Shown: positions 7,825 to 16,190, counted from the stretch's first letter. The stretch is 34,964 nt of DNA from Frankiaceae bacterium (GCA_030840645.1 JAVEEC010000035.1:1-34964); one strand, 5' to 3'. The notes: generated from the sequence alone by a model not told the origin. Translations and numbers: made by a program.

Positions 7825-8768
7825 TGCCGGGCCGGACCGTTCTGGCGCTGGACATCGGCGGCACCAAGATGGCGGCCGCCGTCGTCGACCGCGGCGGGCG
7901 GGTGTCCGCGGCGGCGCGGGTGCCGACGCCGCAGGGCCGGCGGCTCGACGGCGAGACGTTGTGGAAGACCGTGCTCGCGCTGCTCGACCGCTTCACGTCC
8001 GGCGTCGGCGCCAAGCAGGTCGTCGGCGTCGGAGTCGGCTGCGGCGGGCCGATGTCGTGGCCGGACGGGCACGTGTCGCCGCTGAACATCCCGGCGTGGC
8101 GGTCGTTCCCGCTGCGCGAACGGCTGCAGGAACGCTTCCCCGGCATCCCGGTCCGGGTGCACAACGACGCCGTCTGCGTCGCGGTCGGCGAGCACTGGCG
8201 CGGCGCGGGGCGCGGCACGGCGAACGTTCTCGGCATGGTCGTCTCGACCGGCGTCGGCGGGGGTCTCGTCCTCGGCAACCGGCTGATCGACGGCGCCAGC
8301 GGCAACGCCGGCCACATCGGCCACGTCGTCGTCGAGCCCGACGGTCCTGAGTGCACGTGCGGCGGGCGCGGCTGCCTCGAAGCCGTCGCGCGCGGCCCGG
8401 CCATTGCGGCCTGGGCGAGGGCGAACGGTTGGCGGCACCCGCAGGGCACCGCGCGCGACGTCGCCGACGACGCGGCGCGCGGCCACGCGGTCGCGATCCA
8501 GGCGCTGGCGCGCGCGGGCGCGGCCCTCGGCGTCGCGATCGCGTCGGCGACGCACCTGCTCGACCTCGACGTCGTCGCGGTGGGGGGCGGGCTGTCGCAG
8601 GCGGGGCCGTTGCTGTTCGACCCGTTGGAGGAGGCGTTCCGGCGGCACGCGCGGATGGAGTGGGCGCGTTCGGTCCGCGTCGTTCCCGCGGCCCTCGGGC
8701 AGGAGGCGGGGCTGGTCGGCGCGGCCGCCCTGGTGCTGTCCGGCAGCCGTTACTGGAACGCCGACTGA
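7824..8768 (+). CDS. ROK-family sugar kinase / glucokinase-like
   Basis: 314-residue ROK-family protein that probably phosphorylates a hexose with ATP in the cytoplasm. The phosphate-1 motif is LALDIGGTK at the N-terminus. The central VRVHNDAVCVAVGE carries the catalytic Asp of HND. The Gly-rich STGVGGGLVLG and GNAGHIGH follow, where His replaces the Glu seen in many ROK members (GExGH). CTCGGRGCLEA is the ROK zinc motif CxCGxxGCxE. There is no N-terminal winged helix, so it is an enzyme, not a ROK repressor. The ATG overlaps the FIST stop by one base. The exact sugar (glucose, N-acetylmannosamine or other) cannot be told from sequence. Confidence 0.9.
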   Translation: MPGRTVLALDIGGTKMAAAVVDRGGRVSAAARVPTPQGRRLDGETLWKTVLALLDRFTSGVGAKQVVGVGVGCGGPMSWPDGHVSPLNIPAWRSFPLRERLQERFPGIPVRVHNDAVCVAVGEHWRGAGRGTANVLGMVVSTGVGGGLVLGNRLIDGASGNAGHIGHVVVEPDGPECTCGGRGCLEAVARGPAIAAWARANGWRHPQGTARDVADDAARGHAVAIQALARAGAALGVAIASATHLLDLDVVAVGGGLSQAGPLLFDPLEEAFRRHARMEWARSVRVVPAALGQEAGLVGAAALVLSGSRYWNAD

Positions 8769-8799
8769 CTCACCGGACGCGGCCGCCTTCGATGCGCTG

Positions 8800-9666
8800 C
8801 TAGACCCGCGCGGGCAGCTCCGCCAGGAAGCCGGCGATCTCCTCGGCGACCCGCTCCGGGCGGTCCTCCGGCAGGAAGTGCCCGGCGTCGGCGACCTCGA
8901 CGTACGACGCCCCCGGCAGGTCGCCCGCGATCCGGCGCCCGGCGGCGGGTGAGAACCACGCGTCGCCGTCGGCCCAGAGCACCAGCGACGGCGGCGGGTC
9001 GGCGCGGACCAGGTCGAACGCCGCCTCGACCAGCTGCGGGTCGAACGCCCGCGTCAGCGCCAGGAACCCGCGCCCGCCGTCGGCGGTGAACAGCGGCGTG
9101 GCGTACTGCGCGACGGACTTCGGCGACAGCTCGGTGGCGCGCAGCCCGCGCGCGAGCTGGCTCGCGAGGTAGCGCGGCCCGGTGCCGCTCACGCGCATCG
9201 CCCAGGTCTGCACCTCGCCGAGGTACGGCGCGCCGAACACCTTGACCGGCAGCACCGGCCAGGTGTCGGCGTGCAACGGCGAGTCGATGAGAACGAGCGC
9301 CGCGACCCGGTCGGCGGCGAGCGCGGCGAGGTGGACGGCGAGGCCGCCGCCGACGTCGTGGCCGACGACGGCGACCCGGTCGAGCCCCAACGAGTCGAGG
9401 AGACCGAGGAGCAACGACGCCTGCGCCGCGAGGTCGTACCGCGCGCCGGCCGGGCGCTCGGAGCAGCCGAGCCCCACCAGGTCGGGAGCGTACGTGCGGT
9501 GGGTGTGTTCGAGGTCGCGCTGGACGTCGCGCCAGAGGTACGACGACGTGGGAACGCCGTGCAGCAGCAGGACGGGAACGCCGTCGCCGGTGCCGTGGTG
9601 GACGACGTGCAGCCGCACCCCGTCCACGACGTGGTCGGTGCCGGGGAGCGGGTGGTCGTCGCGCAT
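8800..9666 (-). CDS. Alpha/beta hydrolase with Asp nucleophile (haloalkane dehalogenase/epoxide hydrolase type)
   Basis: 288-residue alpha/beta hydrolase. The oxyanion segment LLLHGVPTSSYLWRDV closely resembles haloalkane dehalogenases. The nucleophile elbow is GHDVGGG, so the nucleophile is Asp rather than Ser, as in dehalogenases and epoxide hydrolases. The catalytic His is in DAGHFLPEDRPE, and the acid probably lies near LWADGDAWFSP. The Trp that follows the nucleophile in classical haloalkane dehalogenases is Val here, so halide binding is doubtful, and an epoxide or other ester substrate is possible. There is no signal peptide. It is transcribed divergently from ilvA from a compact shared gap. 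The ATG at 9666 is chosen because a TACGGT -10-like hexamer lies six bases upstream. Confidence 0.87.
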   Translation of the reverse strand: MRDDHPLPGTDHVVDGVRLHVVHHGTGDGVPVLLLHGVPTSSYLWRDVQRDLEHTHRTYAPDLVGLGCSERPAGARYDLAAQASLLLGLLDSLGLDRVAVVGHDVGGGLAVHLAALAADRVAALVLIDSPLHADTWPVLPVKVFGAPYLGEVQTWAMRVSGTGPRYLASQLARGLRATELSPKSVAQYATPLFTADGGRGFLALTRAFDPQLVEAAFDLVRADPPPSLVLWADGDAWFSPAAGRRIAGDLPGASYVEVADAGHFLPEDRPERVAEEIAGFLAELPARV

Positions 9667-9702
9667 GCGGCAACCGTAGCGCTCCGATGGCAGGATCGCG
9701 GC
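9667..9702. promoter_or_regulatory. Compact divergent leaderless promoters (hydrolase / ilvA)
   Basis: The 36-base gap holds two opposed -10-like hexamers. TACGGT on the minus strand (9673-9678) is six bases before the hydrolase ATG. CAGGAT on the plus strand (9691-9696) is six bases before the ilvA GTG. No Shine-Dalgarno site fits either gene, which suits leaderless transcripts. Confidence 0.45.
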
Positions 9703-10917
9703 GTGACCGACGGCCTCCTGCACCTCGACGACGTCCGCGCCGCCGCGACCCTGCTCGACGGCGTTGCCATCCGCACTCCGGTCGAGGGGTCGCGGTGGCT
9801 GTCCAAGGCCGTCGGCGGCCGCGTCGACCTCAAGTGCGAGAACCTCCAGCGGACGGGCTCGTTCAAGATCAGGGGGGCGTACGTCCGCATCGCCCGGCTG
9901 ACCGACGGGGAGCGGGCCAACGGTGTCGTCGCCGCGAGCGCCGGCAACCACGCGCAGGGCGTCGCGCTGGCCGCGAGCATGCTCGGCGCGAGCGCGCGGG
10001 TGTACATGCCGCACGGCGCGCCGTTGCCGAAGGTCGAGGCCACCAAGGCTTACGGCGCGGAGGTGGTCCTCTCCGGCGTCACCGTCGACGACGCACTGGC
10101 CGCCGCGAAGGAGGACGCGCAACGCCGGGGGAGCGTGTTCATCCACCCGTTCGACCACCCGGACGTCATCGCGGGGCAGGGCACGGTCGGACTCGAAGTG
10201 CTCGACCAGGTGCCCGATGCCAAGACGGTCGTCGTCTGCATGGGCGGCGGCGGCCTGGTGTCCGGCATCGCGGTCGCCGTGAAGGCGCTGCGACCGGACG
10301 TCCGCGTCGTGGCCGTGCAGGCGGAGAAGGCCGCGGCGTTCCCCGAGTCGCTCGCGCGCGGCCGCCCGGTCCCGCTGGACAGCATGGCGACGATCGCCGA
10401 CGGCATCGCGGTCGGCTGCCCCGGCGAGATCACGCTGCGGCACGTCGCGGCGCTCGTGGACGACGTGGTCACGGTGTCCGAGGAGGCGATGTCGCGGGCG
10501 CTGCTGATGCTGCTCGAACGCGCCAAGCTGGTCGTCGAGCCGGCCGGCGTCGCCGCCGTCGCGGCCGTGATGGAGAACCCGCACGCATTCGAGGCGCCGG
10601 TCGTCGGGGTGCTCTCCGGCGGCAACGTCGACCCGCTGCTGATGCTGCGCGTCATCCGCCACGGCCTGATCTCGGCCGGCCGGTACCTGTCGTTCCGGCT
10701 GCGCATCCCGGACCGGCCGGGCGAGCTGGCGCGGCTGCTCGGCCTGCTCGCCGAGACCGGGGCGAACGTCCTCGACGTCGAGCACCTGCGCACCGGACCG
10801 AAGCTGCACCTGGACGAGGTCGAGGTCGCGCTCCAGCTCGAGACGCGCGGGCCGGACCACTGCGACGCGGTGCTGTCCGCGCTGCGCGCGCAGGGCTACC
10901 CGATCGTCTTCGGCTGA
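9703..10917 (+). CDS. ilvA: Threonine ammonia-lyase with ACT domain
   Basis: 404-residue PLP enzyme converting threonine (and serine) to 2-oxobutyrate (pyruvate) and ammonia, feeding isoleucine synthesis or threonine breakdown. The PLP lysine is Lys55 in TGSFKIRGAY. The cofactor and substrate loops are SAGNHAQGVA and the Gly-rich VVCMGGGGLVSG. From about residue 325 a single C-terminal ACT domain follows (SFRLRIPDRPGELARLLGLL, then a strand ending YPIVFG). The length and single ACT match the actinobacterial ~400-residue type rather than the long two-ACT E. coli IlvA. The GTG start is six bases after CAGGAT. The 3' end overlaps the convergent zur gene by 22 bases. Confidence 0.93.
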   Translation: MTDGLLHLDDVRAAATLLDGVAIRTPVEGSRWLSKAVGGRVDLKCENLQRTGSFKIRGAYVRIARLTDGERANGVVAASAGNHAQGVALAASMLGASARVYMPHGAPLPKVEATKAYGAEVVLSGVTVDDALAAAKEDAQRRGSVFIHPFDHPDVIAGQGTVGLEVLDQVPDAKTVVVCMGGGGLVSGIAVAVKALRPDVRVVAVQAEKAAAFPESLARGRPVPLDSMATIADGIAVGCPGEITLRHVAALVDDVVTVSEEAMSRALLMLLERAKLVVEPAGVAAVAAVMENPHAFEAPVVGVLSGGNVDPLLMLRVIRHGLISAGRYLSFRLRIPDRPGELARLLGLLAETGANVLDVEHLRTGPKLHLDEVEVALQLETRGPDHCDAVLSALRAQGYPIVFG

Positions 10918-11288
10918 CAGTCGCCACAGACCCCGAAGACCTCCACGACGTGGCTCGTCTCGGTGAAGCCGTGCCGCCGCGCGACGCGCGCCGTCCACGA
11001 CTCGACGTCGGCGGCCTCCAGCTCGACGGTCCGGCCGCACGACCGGCAGACGAGGTGGTGGTGGTGCGCGTCGCTGCGGCACCGGCGGTACACCGACTCG
11101 CCGTCGTCGGTACGCAGCACGTCGACCTCGCCCGCCGACGCCATCGCCTGCAACGTCCGGTAGACCGTCGTGAGCCCGACCTTGTCCCCGTCGTGCAGCA
11201 GGTCGTCGTGCACCTCCTGCGCGGAGCGGAACGTCTCGCTCCCGCCGAGCGCGCGCGCCACCGCGGAACGCTGCCTGGTCGGCCTCAC
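10896..11288 (-). CDS. zur: Zinc uptake regulator (Fur family)
   Basis: 130-residue Fur-family repressor. A winged-helix DNA-binding domain (TRQRSAV...GLTTVYRTLQAM, recognition helix about residues 38-49) is followed by the metal-binding dimer domain. That domain has a His cluster (AHHHH, residues 74-78) and two CxxC pairs, Cys81/Cys84 and Cys121/Cys124, which form the structural zinc site. It is assigned as Zur rather than Fur because it is the last gene of a znuACB operon and a Zur-type operator precedes that operon, implying autoregulation. The GTG start overlaps the znuB stop (GTGA). Its C-terminal codons are antisense to the end of ilvA. Confidence 0.93.
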   Translation of the reverse strand: MRPTRQRSAVARALGGSETFRSAQEVHDDLLHDGDKVGLTTVYRTLQAMASAGEVDVLRTDDGESVYRRCRSDAHHHHLVCRSCGRTVELEAADVESWTARVARRHGFTETSHVVEVFGVCGDCQPKTIG

Positions 11289-12088
11289 CGCGTCACCCGC
11301 GCGTACGTCGCGAGGACGGCGAACACGCCGATGGCCGTCATGACGATCGCGGCCCCGGCCGCGGTGTCCAGGTAGTACGCGATCAGCAGGCCGCCGACCG
11401 AGACGCCGACGCCGATGAGGATCGAGCCGGCCAGCGTCGCGCGGAACGACTTCGCGACCTGCTGCATCGCCGCGACCGGCACCACCATCAACGCCGACAC
11501 GAGCAGCAGCCCGACGACCCGCATCGCGAGCGCCACGGTCAGCGCGGCGGTGACCGCGATGAGCAGGTTCAGCGCGCGGACCGGAAGGCCGGACGCGCGC
11601 GCGACCTCCTCGTCGTAGCAGACCGAGAACATCTCCCGGCCGAACACCGTGACGACGCCGAGGACGACGAACGCGAGCGACCCGATGACGGCGAGGTCGC
11701 CGCCGGTCACCGTGCTGACCGAGCCGAACAGGTACGCGACGAGGTTGAACGACGTCCCCGTCTTGCTGATGTTCGTCAGCAGGACACCGCCCGCGATGCC
11801 GCCGTAGAACAGCAGCGCGAGGGCTACGTCACCGGTCGTGCCGCCGCGTTCGCGGAGCAGCTCGATCGCGACCGCGCCGGCGACGGCGAGGACGACGGCG
11901 GTCGGCAACGGCGCGGTGCCCAGCAGCAGCGCGAGCCCGACACCGGTCAGCGTGACGTGGCCGACGCCGTCGCCCATCAGTGCCAGGCGGCGTTGCACGA
12001 GGAACGTCCCGATGGCCGGCGCGGTCAGCCCGACGAGGACGGCGGCGACCAACGCCATCCGCATGAAGTCGATCGAGAGCACCGTCAC
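11285..12088 (-). CDS. znuB: Zinc ABC transporter permease ZnuB
   Basis: 267-residue integral membrane permease of the ABC-3 metal uptake family, with about eight hydrophobic spans. The N-terminus RMALVAAVLVGLTAPAIGTF and the motif LALMGDGVGHVTLTGVGLA are characteristic of ZnuB/TroC-type permeases. It carries zinc across the membrane for ZnuA, powered by ZnuC. Starts at GTG, overlapping the znuC stop, and its own stop overlaps the zur start, so four genes are tightly coupled. Manganese transport is possible for the family, but the Zur operator argues for zinc. Confidence 0.93.
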   Translation of the reverse strand: MTVLSIDFMRMALVAAVLVGLTAPAIGTFLVQRRLALMGDGVGHVTLTGVGLALLLGTAPLPTAVVLAVAGAVAIELLRERGGTTGDVALALLFYGGIAGGVLLTNISKTGTSFNLVAYLFGSVSTVTGGDLAVIGSLAFVVLGVVTVFGREMFSVCYDEEVARASGLPVRALNLLIAVTAALTVALAMRVVGLLLVSALMVVPVAAMQQVAKSFRATLAGSILIGVGVSVGGLLIAYYLDTAAGAAIVMTAIGVFAVLATYARVTR

Positions 12089-12825
12089 GCCAGCCCCCAG
12101 CGGCTCGCGCCCGGCGCCTCGGGGTGGTGGTGGTCGTCGTCGGCCATCCCGCCCGGCGGCACCGGGCCGTCGTAGGAGACCCGGCCCTCGGAGACGACGA
12201 CGACGCGGTCCACGAGATCGCTCAACGACCCGAGGTGGTGGCTGACGAGGAGCACCGCGACACCGCGCTGCTTGAGCAGCCGTAGCGTCGCCGCGAACGC
12301 CTCCTGGCTCTCGTGGTCGACGCCCGCGGTCGGCTCGTCGAGCACCAGCGCCTCCGGCGTTCCCGCGAGGGCGCGGGCGATGAGGACGCGCTGCTGCTGG
12401 CCGCCGGAGAGGTGGTCGACGAGGTGGCCGGCGCGGTGCGCCAGACCGACCGCGTCGAGCGCGTCGCGCGCTGCCGCGCGGTCGGCGGGGGAGAAGCGGC
12501 GCAGCCGCCCGACGCGCGGTGTCCGCCCCGACAGCACGACCTCGCCGACGGTCGCGGGCACGCCGGTCGCCGACGTGAGGCGCTGGGGCACGTAGCCCAC
12601 GCGCGGCCAGTCGCGGAACCTCGCGACCGGCGTCCCGAACACCGTCAACGTCCCGGCCGCCAGCGGGATCAGCCGCAGCAGCGCGCGGACCAGGGTGCTC
12701 TTGCCCGAGCCGTTCGCCCCGAGCACCGCAACGAACTCCGCCTCGCCGAGCGTGAAGTCGACGTCGTGCAGCACCTCGGCCCCGCCGAGGACGACCCGGC
12801 CGCCGCGCAGCTCGAACGCCGTCAC
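12085..12825 (-). CDS. znuC: Zinc ABC transporter ATPase ZnuC
   Basis: 246-residue ABC ATPase. Walker A is GANGSGKST, the Q-loop is VGYVPQRLT, the signature is LSGGQQQRVLIARAL, Walker B is ALVLDEPTAGVD and the switch is LLVSHHLG. The C-terminus is short and His/Asp-rich (MADDDHHHPEAPG), plausibly a weak metal-binding tail. The GTG start (12825) overlaps the znuA stop in GTGA and the stop overlaps the znuB start. It energises ZnuB on the cytoplasmic face. Confidence 0.93.
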   Translation of the reverse strand: MTAFELRGGRVVLGGAEVLHDVDFTLGEAEFVAVLGANGSGKSTLVRALLRLIPLAAGTLTVFGTPVARFRDWPRVGYVPQRLTSATGVPATVGEVVLSGRTPRVGRLRRFSPADRAAARDALDAVGLAHRAGHLVDHLSGGQQQRVLIARALAGTPEALVLDEPTAGVDHESQEAFAATLRLLKQRGVAVLLVSHHLGSLSDLVDRVVVVSEGRVSYDGPVPPGGMADDDHHHPEAPGASRWGLA

Positions 12826-13670
12826 GTGCAGCCCAGTGCGACGCGCAGCGCGGCGACGTTGCGCCGCATGACGGTGAAGTAGTCGTCGCCCGGCCGCACG
12901 CCCTCGATCGGGTCGAGGACGGCGGTCCTGACGTGTGCCTCGCGCGCGACGGTCTCGGCGACCCGCGGCGACACGAGCGACTCCGTGAACACCGTCGTGA
13001 CGTCGTGCGTACGGACGTACGCCGCGATGTCGGCGAGGCGGCGCGGCGACGGGTCGGCGTCCGGGCTGATTCCCGCGATGCCGACCTGGTGGAGGCCGTA
13101 CCGCGCCGCGAAGTGCCCGAACGCCTCGTGGCTGGTGACGATGTCGTGGCGCGCGCAGTGGCCGAGCGCGGCGCGGATGTCGGCGTCGAGCCGCCGCAGG
13201 TCGGCGACCAGCGCGGCGGCGCCGGCGGTGTAGTCGCTCGCGTGCGCGGTGTCGCGCGCGGCCATCCGCCCGGCGACCTCGGTGGCGATCGCGCTCATCC
13301 GGACCGGGTCCTGCCAGACGTGCGGGTCCTTCGCGAGGCCGGGCGCCGGCGGCGCCCCGACCTGCGCCGCGTCGAGGACGTTCCCGCGCGCGGCGGCGTC
13401 GAGCGCGGCCTGGAGGCCGTGGACGAGCAGCACGAGGCCGGCTTGCTGAACCTCGCCGACCTGCGCGGGCGAGAGCTCGATGTCGTGCGGCTCGGCGCCG
13501 GCCGGCGTGAGGTCGGTGACGTGCACGTGCGCGCCGCCGATGCGTTCGGCGACGTAGGCCAGCGGGTAGACGCCCGCGACGACCTCGACCCGGCCGGCCT
13601 GGTGGGCGGTGGAGCGCGCGCATCCCGGCAGCACCAAGGAGCAGGCGAGGAGGGCCGGGAGCGCGCGCAT
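12822..13670 (-). CDS. znuA: Zinc-binding lipoprotein ZnuA
   Basis: 282-residue metal-binding lipoprotein of the cluster A-I family, anchored outside the membrane and handing zinc to ZnuBC. The N-terminal signal MRALPALLACSLVLPGC ends in a lipobox-like LPGC (Cys17). Likely ligands are His in AEPHDIELSP, His in KDPHVWQDP, His in SHEAFGHFAARYG and an acidic residue near FTESLVSP. The long His-rich loop of some ZnuA proteins is absent. The ATG at 13670 was chosen because it opens the signal peptide and lies six bases after the promoter -10. The upstream in-frame extension would run through the operator. Confidence 0.92.
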   Translation of the reverse strand: MRALPALLACSLVLPGCARSTAHQAGRVEVVAGVYPLAYVAERIGGAHVHVTDLTPAGAEPHDIELSPAQVGEVQQAGLVLLVHGLQAALDAAARGNVLDAAQVGAPPAPGLAKDPHVWQDPVRMSAIATEVAGRMAARDTAHASDYTAGAAALVADLRRLDADIRAALGHCARHDIVTSHEAFGHFAARYGLHQVGIAGISPDADPSPRRLADIAAYVRTHDVTTVFTESLVSPRVAETVAREAHVRTAVLDPIEGVRPGDDYFTVMRRNVAALRVALGCT

Positions 13671-13676
13671 GGCGGC

Positions 13677-13706
13677 ATTCTGACCTGAAATGAAAATCAT
13701 TGTCAA
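13677..13706 (-). promoter_or_regulatory. znuA promoter, leaderless
   Basis: On the minus strand TTGACA (13701-13706) and CAGAAT (13677-13682) are separated by 18 bases. The -10 is six bases before the znuA ATG, so transcription should begin at or next to the start codon. The Zur box fills the spacer. Confidence 0.65.
13686..13705 (-). promoter_or_regulatory. Zur operator (Zur box)
   Basis: TGACAATGATTTTCATTTCA on the minus strand is a near-palindrome with AATGATTTTCATT at its core, matching the actinobacterial Zur box pattern (TGAnAATGATTTTCATTnTCA-like). It overlaps the -35 and spacer of the znuA promoter, so zinc-loaded Zur should block the znuACB-zur operon. It is about 150 bases from the divergent surface-protein gene, which might also respond. 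Confidence 0.88.
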
Positions 13707-13858
13707 CTTGAGTTGGAAGGCAACTGTGCAGTCCAGCGGGCCCCCCATGAGCGTGGTGATCTTCACAGTTGGTGCGCTCGCGTCGCGCGCCGGGCGTTGC
13801 AGATGGGAGGATGACCGAAACCGGCCTTTCCCCCTTGACCTCCTGAGGACTGGTACCC

Positions 13859-16150
13859 GTGCGCCGTACCGCGCTGTTCGCCGTCATCGCCGTCGCCCTG
13901 CCGCTCGGGGTGACCCTGCTCACGCCCGCGTCGGCCCCCGCCGTGTCGTCCGTGGGAACGCTCGGCATGGAGTTCTCGGCCAGCGTGCCCTCGGACACCC
14001 AGCGCGACCAGGGCGAGCCCGAGATCTCGATCGACCCCGCGGGCAACATCTACGCCTGCGGCCCGTCCGGCTTCTCCAACGTCGCCGACTACGCTCAGGT
14101 CTCCCGCGACGGCGGCGACCAGTTCCACCTGCTCGGCCTGCCCCCGCGCGGCCAGATCTCGACCGGCGAGGGCGGCGGCGACTGCGGCCTCGCCGAGGCC
14201 CCGGTCAAGAACGACAAGGACCAGTACACCTGGGCCTACACCGGCCTCGGGCCGCTGCTGAACTTCTCCACCGGCACGGCGGACGACACCGGGCAGACGC
14301 TGCACGGCGGGTCGTTCAGCCAGTCGATCCCCGGTGTCGACCGGCAGTGGATGGTGTTCACCGACGCCAAGACGGTGTTCCTCAACTACAACCAGCTGGC
14401 CGAGGGCTTCACGGTCCAGAAGTCGACCGACGGCGGGTACTCCTACGGTCCCGGCATCGTGGTGAGCGACACCAACGGCCGCATCGGCCCGATGCGCGCG
14501 ATCCTCACCGGCAACCCGGCCACGGCGAAGGTCTACTTCCCGTTCGACGACGGCAACTCCGTCAACCTCGCGATGTCGCTCGACGGCGGCACGACGTGGG
14601 GCACCTGCATCGTCGGCGACGCCGAGGTGGACCCGACGGCCGGCTTCGTCGTCGCGGACCACGACAGCGCGGGCAACATCTACGTGACGTACGCCGAGAA
14701 GGGCGCGGGCCGCGACACGTTCGTCATGGTGGTGCCCGCGGCGAAGGTCTCGGAGTGCGTCGGCACCGGCGACGCGGAGGTCGGCGACGGCCGCAAGATC
14801 CTGATCAACCGCGACGAGGTCCAGACGACCGTCATGCCGTGGGTCGTGGCCGGCGGCGCGCCGGGCCGGTTCGCGGTGGCGTACTACGGCACCGACCAGG
14901 ACGGCGACCCGAACCTCGGCACGTTCAAGGCGGCGTGGAAGGTCTACGTCGGCATGACCCTGAACGGCATGGCGGCCAACCCGTCGATCGCGCAGGTCGC
15001 GGCGTCGTCGCACGTCACGCACTACGACTCGATCTGCCTCAACGGCACCCTCTGCGACGTCGAGATGGGCGACCGTTCACTGGTCGACTACTTCGCGATC
15101 GACCTCAACCCCGTCGACGGCCGGCTGAACATCGTCTACAACAACGCCGCCAAGAAGCCCGACGAGGCCGAGGGCCACGTCGCGAACCCGATCGTCATGA
15201 CGCAGATGAGCGGCCCGAGCCTGCTCGGCGGCACGCTCACGCCCAAGCGGCCGCGGGTCAGGACCACCAGCTCCGACCCCGAGGGCGACGCTCTTGCGCC
15301 GTACGGCACCCTCTGTCCGACGCCGCCCGCCGTGCCGTGCACGGCACCGGCGACGGTCAACCAGAAGGGGCTCGACTTCGTCGACAGGGGCGGCAAGCCG
15401 GCTGTCGAGATCGGTCCCGAGATCGACCTCACCAGCGGCGAGGCGGTCGCGGACGGCGGCTTCACGGTGACCATGCGCCTCGGCGACCTGTCCTCGGCGG
15501 CGCTGCAGCAGGCGGCGCTCGCGGCGAACGGCACCTCTGTCGTCTACCTGTTCCGCTGGATGAACGGCTACCAGCCGGCCGGCGTGACCGCGCGGTGGTC
15601 GCCGGTGACCGGGTGGACGTTCGGCTTCGACAACTACACGACGAAGGGCACCGAGTCCGGCCAGGCCGACCCGACGGCGGAGAAGATCGTCGTGTACCCC
15701 GGTGCGGTCGACGTCAAGGGTGACGTGAACGAGGACGCCGGCGTCATCCGCATCGCGGTGCCGCGCTCGCTGCTGAAGTCCTACGGGCCGCCCGACGACA
15801 ACAACCGCCCGTCCGAGGTCGGCGCCGGCCCGGGCTCGATGTTCCCGAGCGCGGTGGCGTACGCCCTGGTGAACATCCCGCCGGACGCGCGCGTGCAGTC
15901 CTACCTCTACCCGGTCGACAACGCCCCGGCGATGGACTTCCTCCTGCCGGGCAGCCGGAGCGGCGGCGGTGGCGGCGGTAGTGGTGGTGGTGGCGGCAGT
16001 GGCGGCGGCTCCGGTGGCGGCAGCAACCCGCCGCCCGGGTCCGGCGGCGGCGGGGTCATCCCGACGACCGGCGGGCTGGGGGCGCCGTTCCTCGCGCTCG
16101 GCATCTCGGCGCTGGCTGTCCTGCTCGTCCGGCGCCGCCGCACCGTCTGA
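13859..16150 (+). CDS. Secreted Asp-box beta-propeller protein with Gly-rich stalk and IPTTG wall/membrane anchor
   Basis: 763-residue exported protein. A signal peptide (MRRTALFAVIAVALPLGV, ending near PASAPA) is followed by a region with Asp-box-like motifs: VSRDGGDQF, KSTDGGYSYGPG and SLDGGTTWGTC (S-x-D-x-G-x-T-W). These suggest a sialidase-type beta-propeller, though no sialidase active site could be confirmed. A second domain of unknown type follows (about residues 470-690). Then come a Gly/Ser-rich stalk (from about base 15958) and a Pro/Gly stretch. The C-terminus has IPTTGG, a hydrophobic helix (LALGISALAVLLV) and RRRR, the order expected of a sortase signal (LPxTG variant). The GTG start has GAGGAC upstream. 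Enzymatic activity is not established. Confidence 0.82.
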   Translation: MRRTALFAVIAVALPLGVTLLTPASAPAVSSVGTLGMEFSASVPSDTQRDQGEPEISIDPAGNIYACGPSGFSNVADYAQVSRDGGDQFHLLGLPPRGQISTGEGGGDCGLAEAPVKNDKDQYTWAYTGLGPLLNFSTGTADDTGQTLHGGSFSQSIPGVDRQWMVFTDAKTVFLNYNQLAEGFTVQKSTDGGYSYGPGIVVSDTNGRIGPMRAILTGNPATAKVYFPFDDGNSVNLAMSLDGGTTWGTCIVGDAEVDPTAGFVVADHDSAGNIYVTYAEKGAGRDTFVMVVPAAKVSECVGTGDAEVGDGRKILINRDEVQTTVMPWVVAGGAPGRFAVAYYGTDQDGDPNLGTFKAAWKVYVGMTLNGMAANPSIAQVAASSHVTHYDSICLNGTLCDVEMGDRSLVDYFAIDLNPVDGRLNIVYNNAAKKPDEAEGHVANPIVMTQMSGPSLLGGTLTPKRPRVRTTSSDPEGDALAPYGTLCPTPPAVPCTAPATVNQKGLDFVDRGGKPAVEIGPEIDLTSGEAVADGGFTVTMRLGDLSSAALQQAALAANGTSVVYLFRWMNGYQPAGVTARWSPVTGWTFGFDNYTTKGTESGQADPTAEKIVVYPGAVDVKGDVNEDAGVIRIAVPRSLLKSYGPPDDNNRPSEVGAGPGSMFPSAVAYALVNIPPDARVQSYLYPVDNAPAMDFLLPGSRSGGGGGGSGGGGGSGGGSGGGSNPPPGSGGGGVIPTTGGLGAPFLALGISALAVLLVRRRRTV

Positions 16151-16161
16151 GGCAACCGAAG

Positions 16162-16190
16162 GCGACACTCAGGCGTCTATGCGGTATAAA
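16162..16190 (+). promoter_or_regulatory. Promoter of the FG-GAP protein gene
   Basis: GCGACA (16162-16167) and TATAAA (16185-16190) are separated by 17 bases, resembling a housekeeping sigma promoter. The predicted start near 16197 leaves a ~28-base leader containing the strong ribosome site GGGGGAGG (16212-16219). Confidence 0.5.

Noticed and set aside
9667-11082. Long open minus-strand frame upstream of the hydrolase
   Set aside because: Antisense to ilvA and zur; composition is typical of a high-GC shadow frame and the hydrolase family N-terminus begins at 9666.
15958-16060. Dense Gly-codon repeat as a possible CRISPR or minisatellite
   Set aside because: It is the coding sequence of the Gly/Ser stalk of the surface protein, with irregular units and no spacers.
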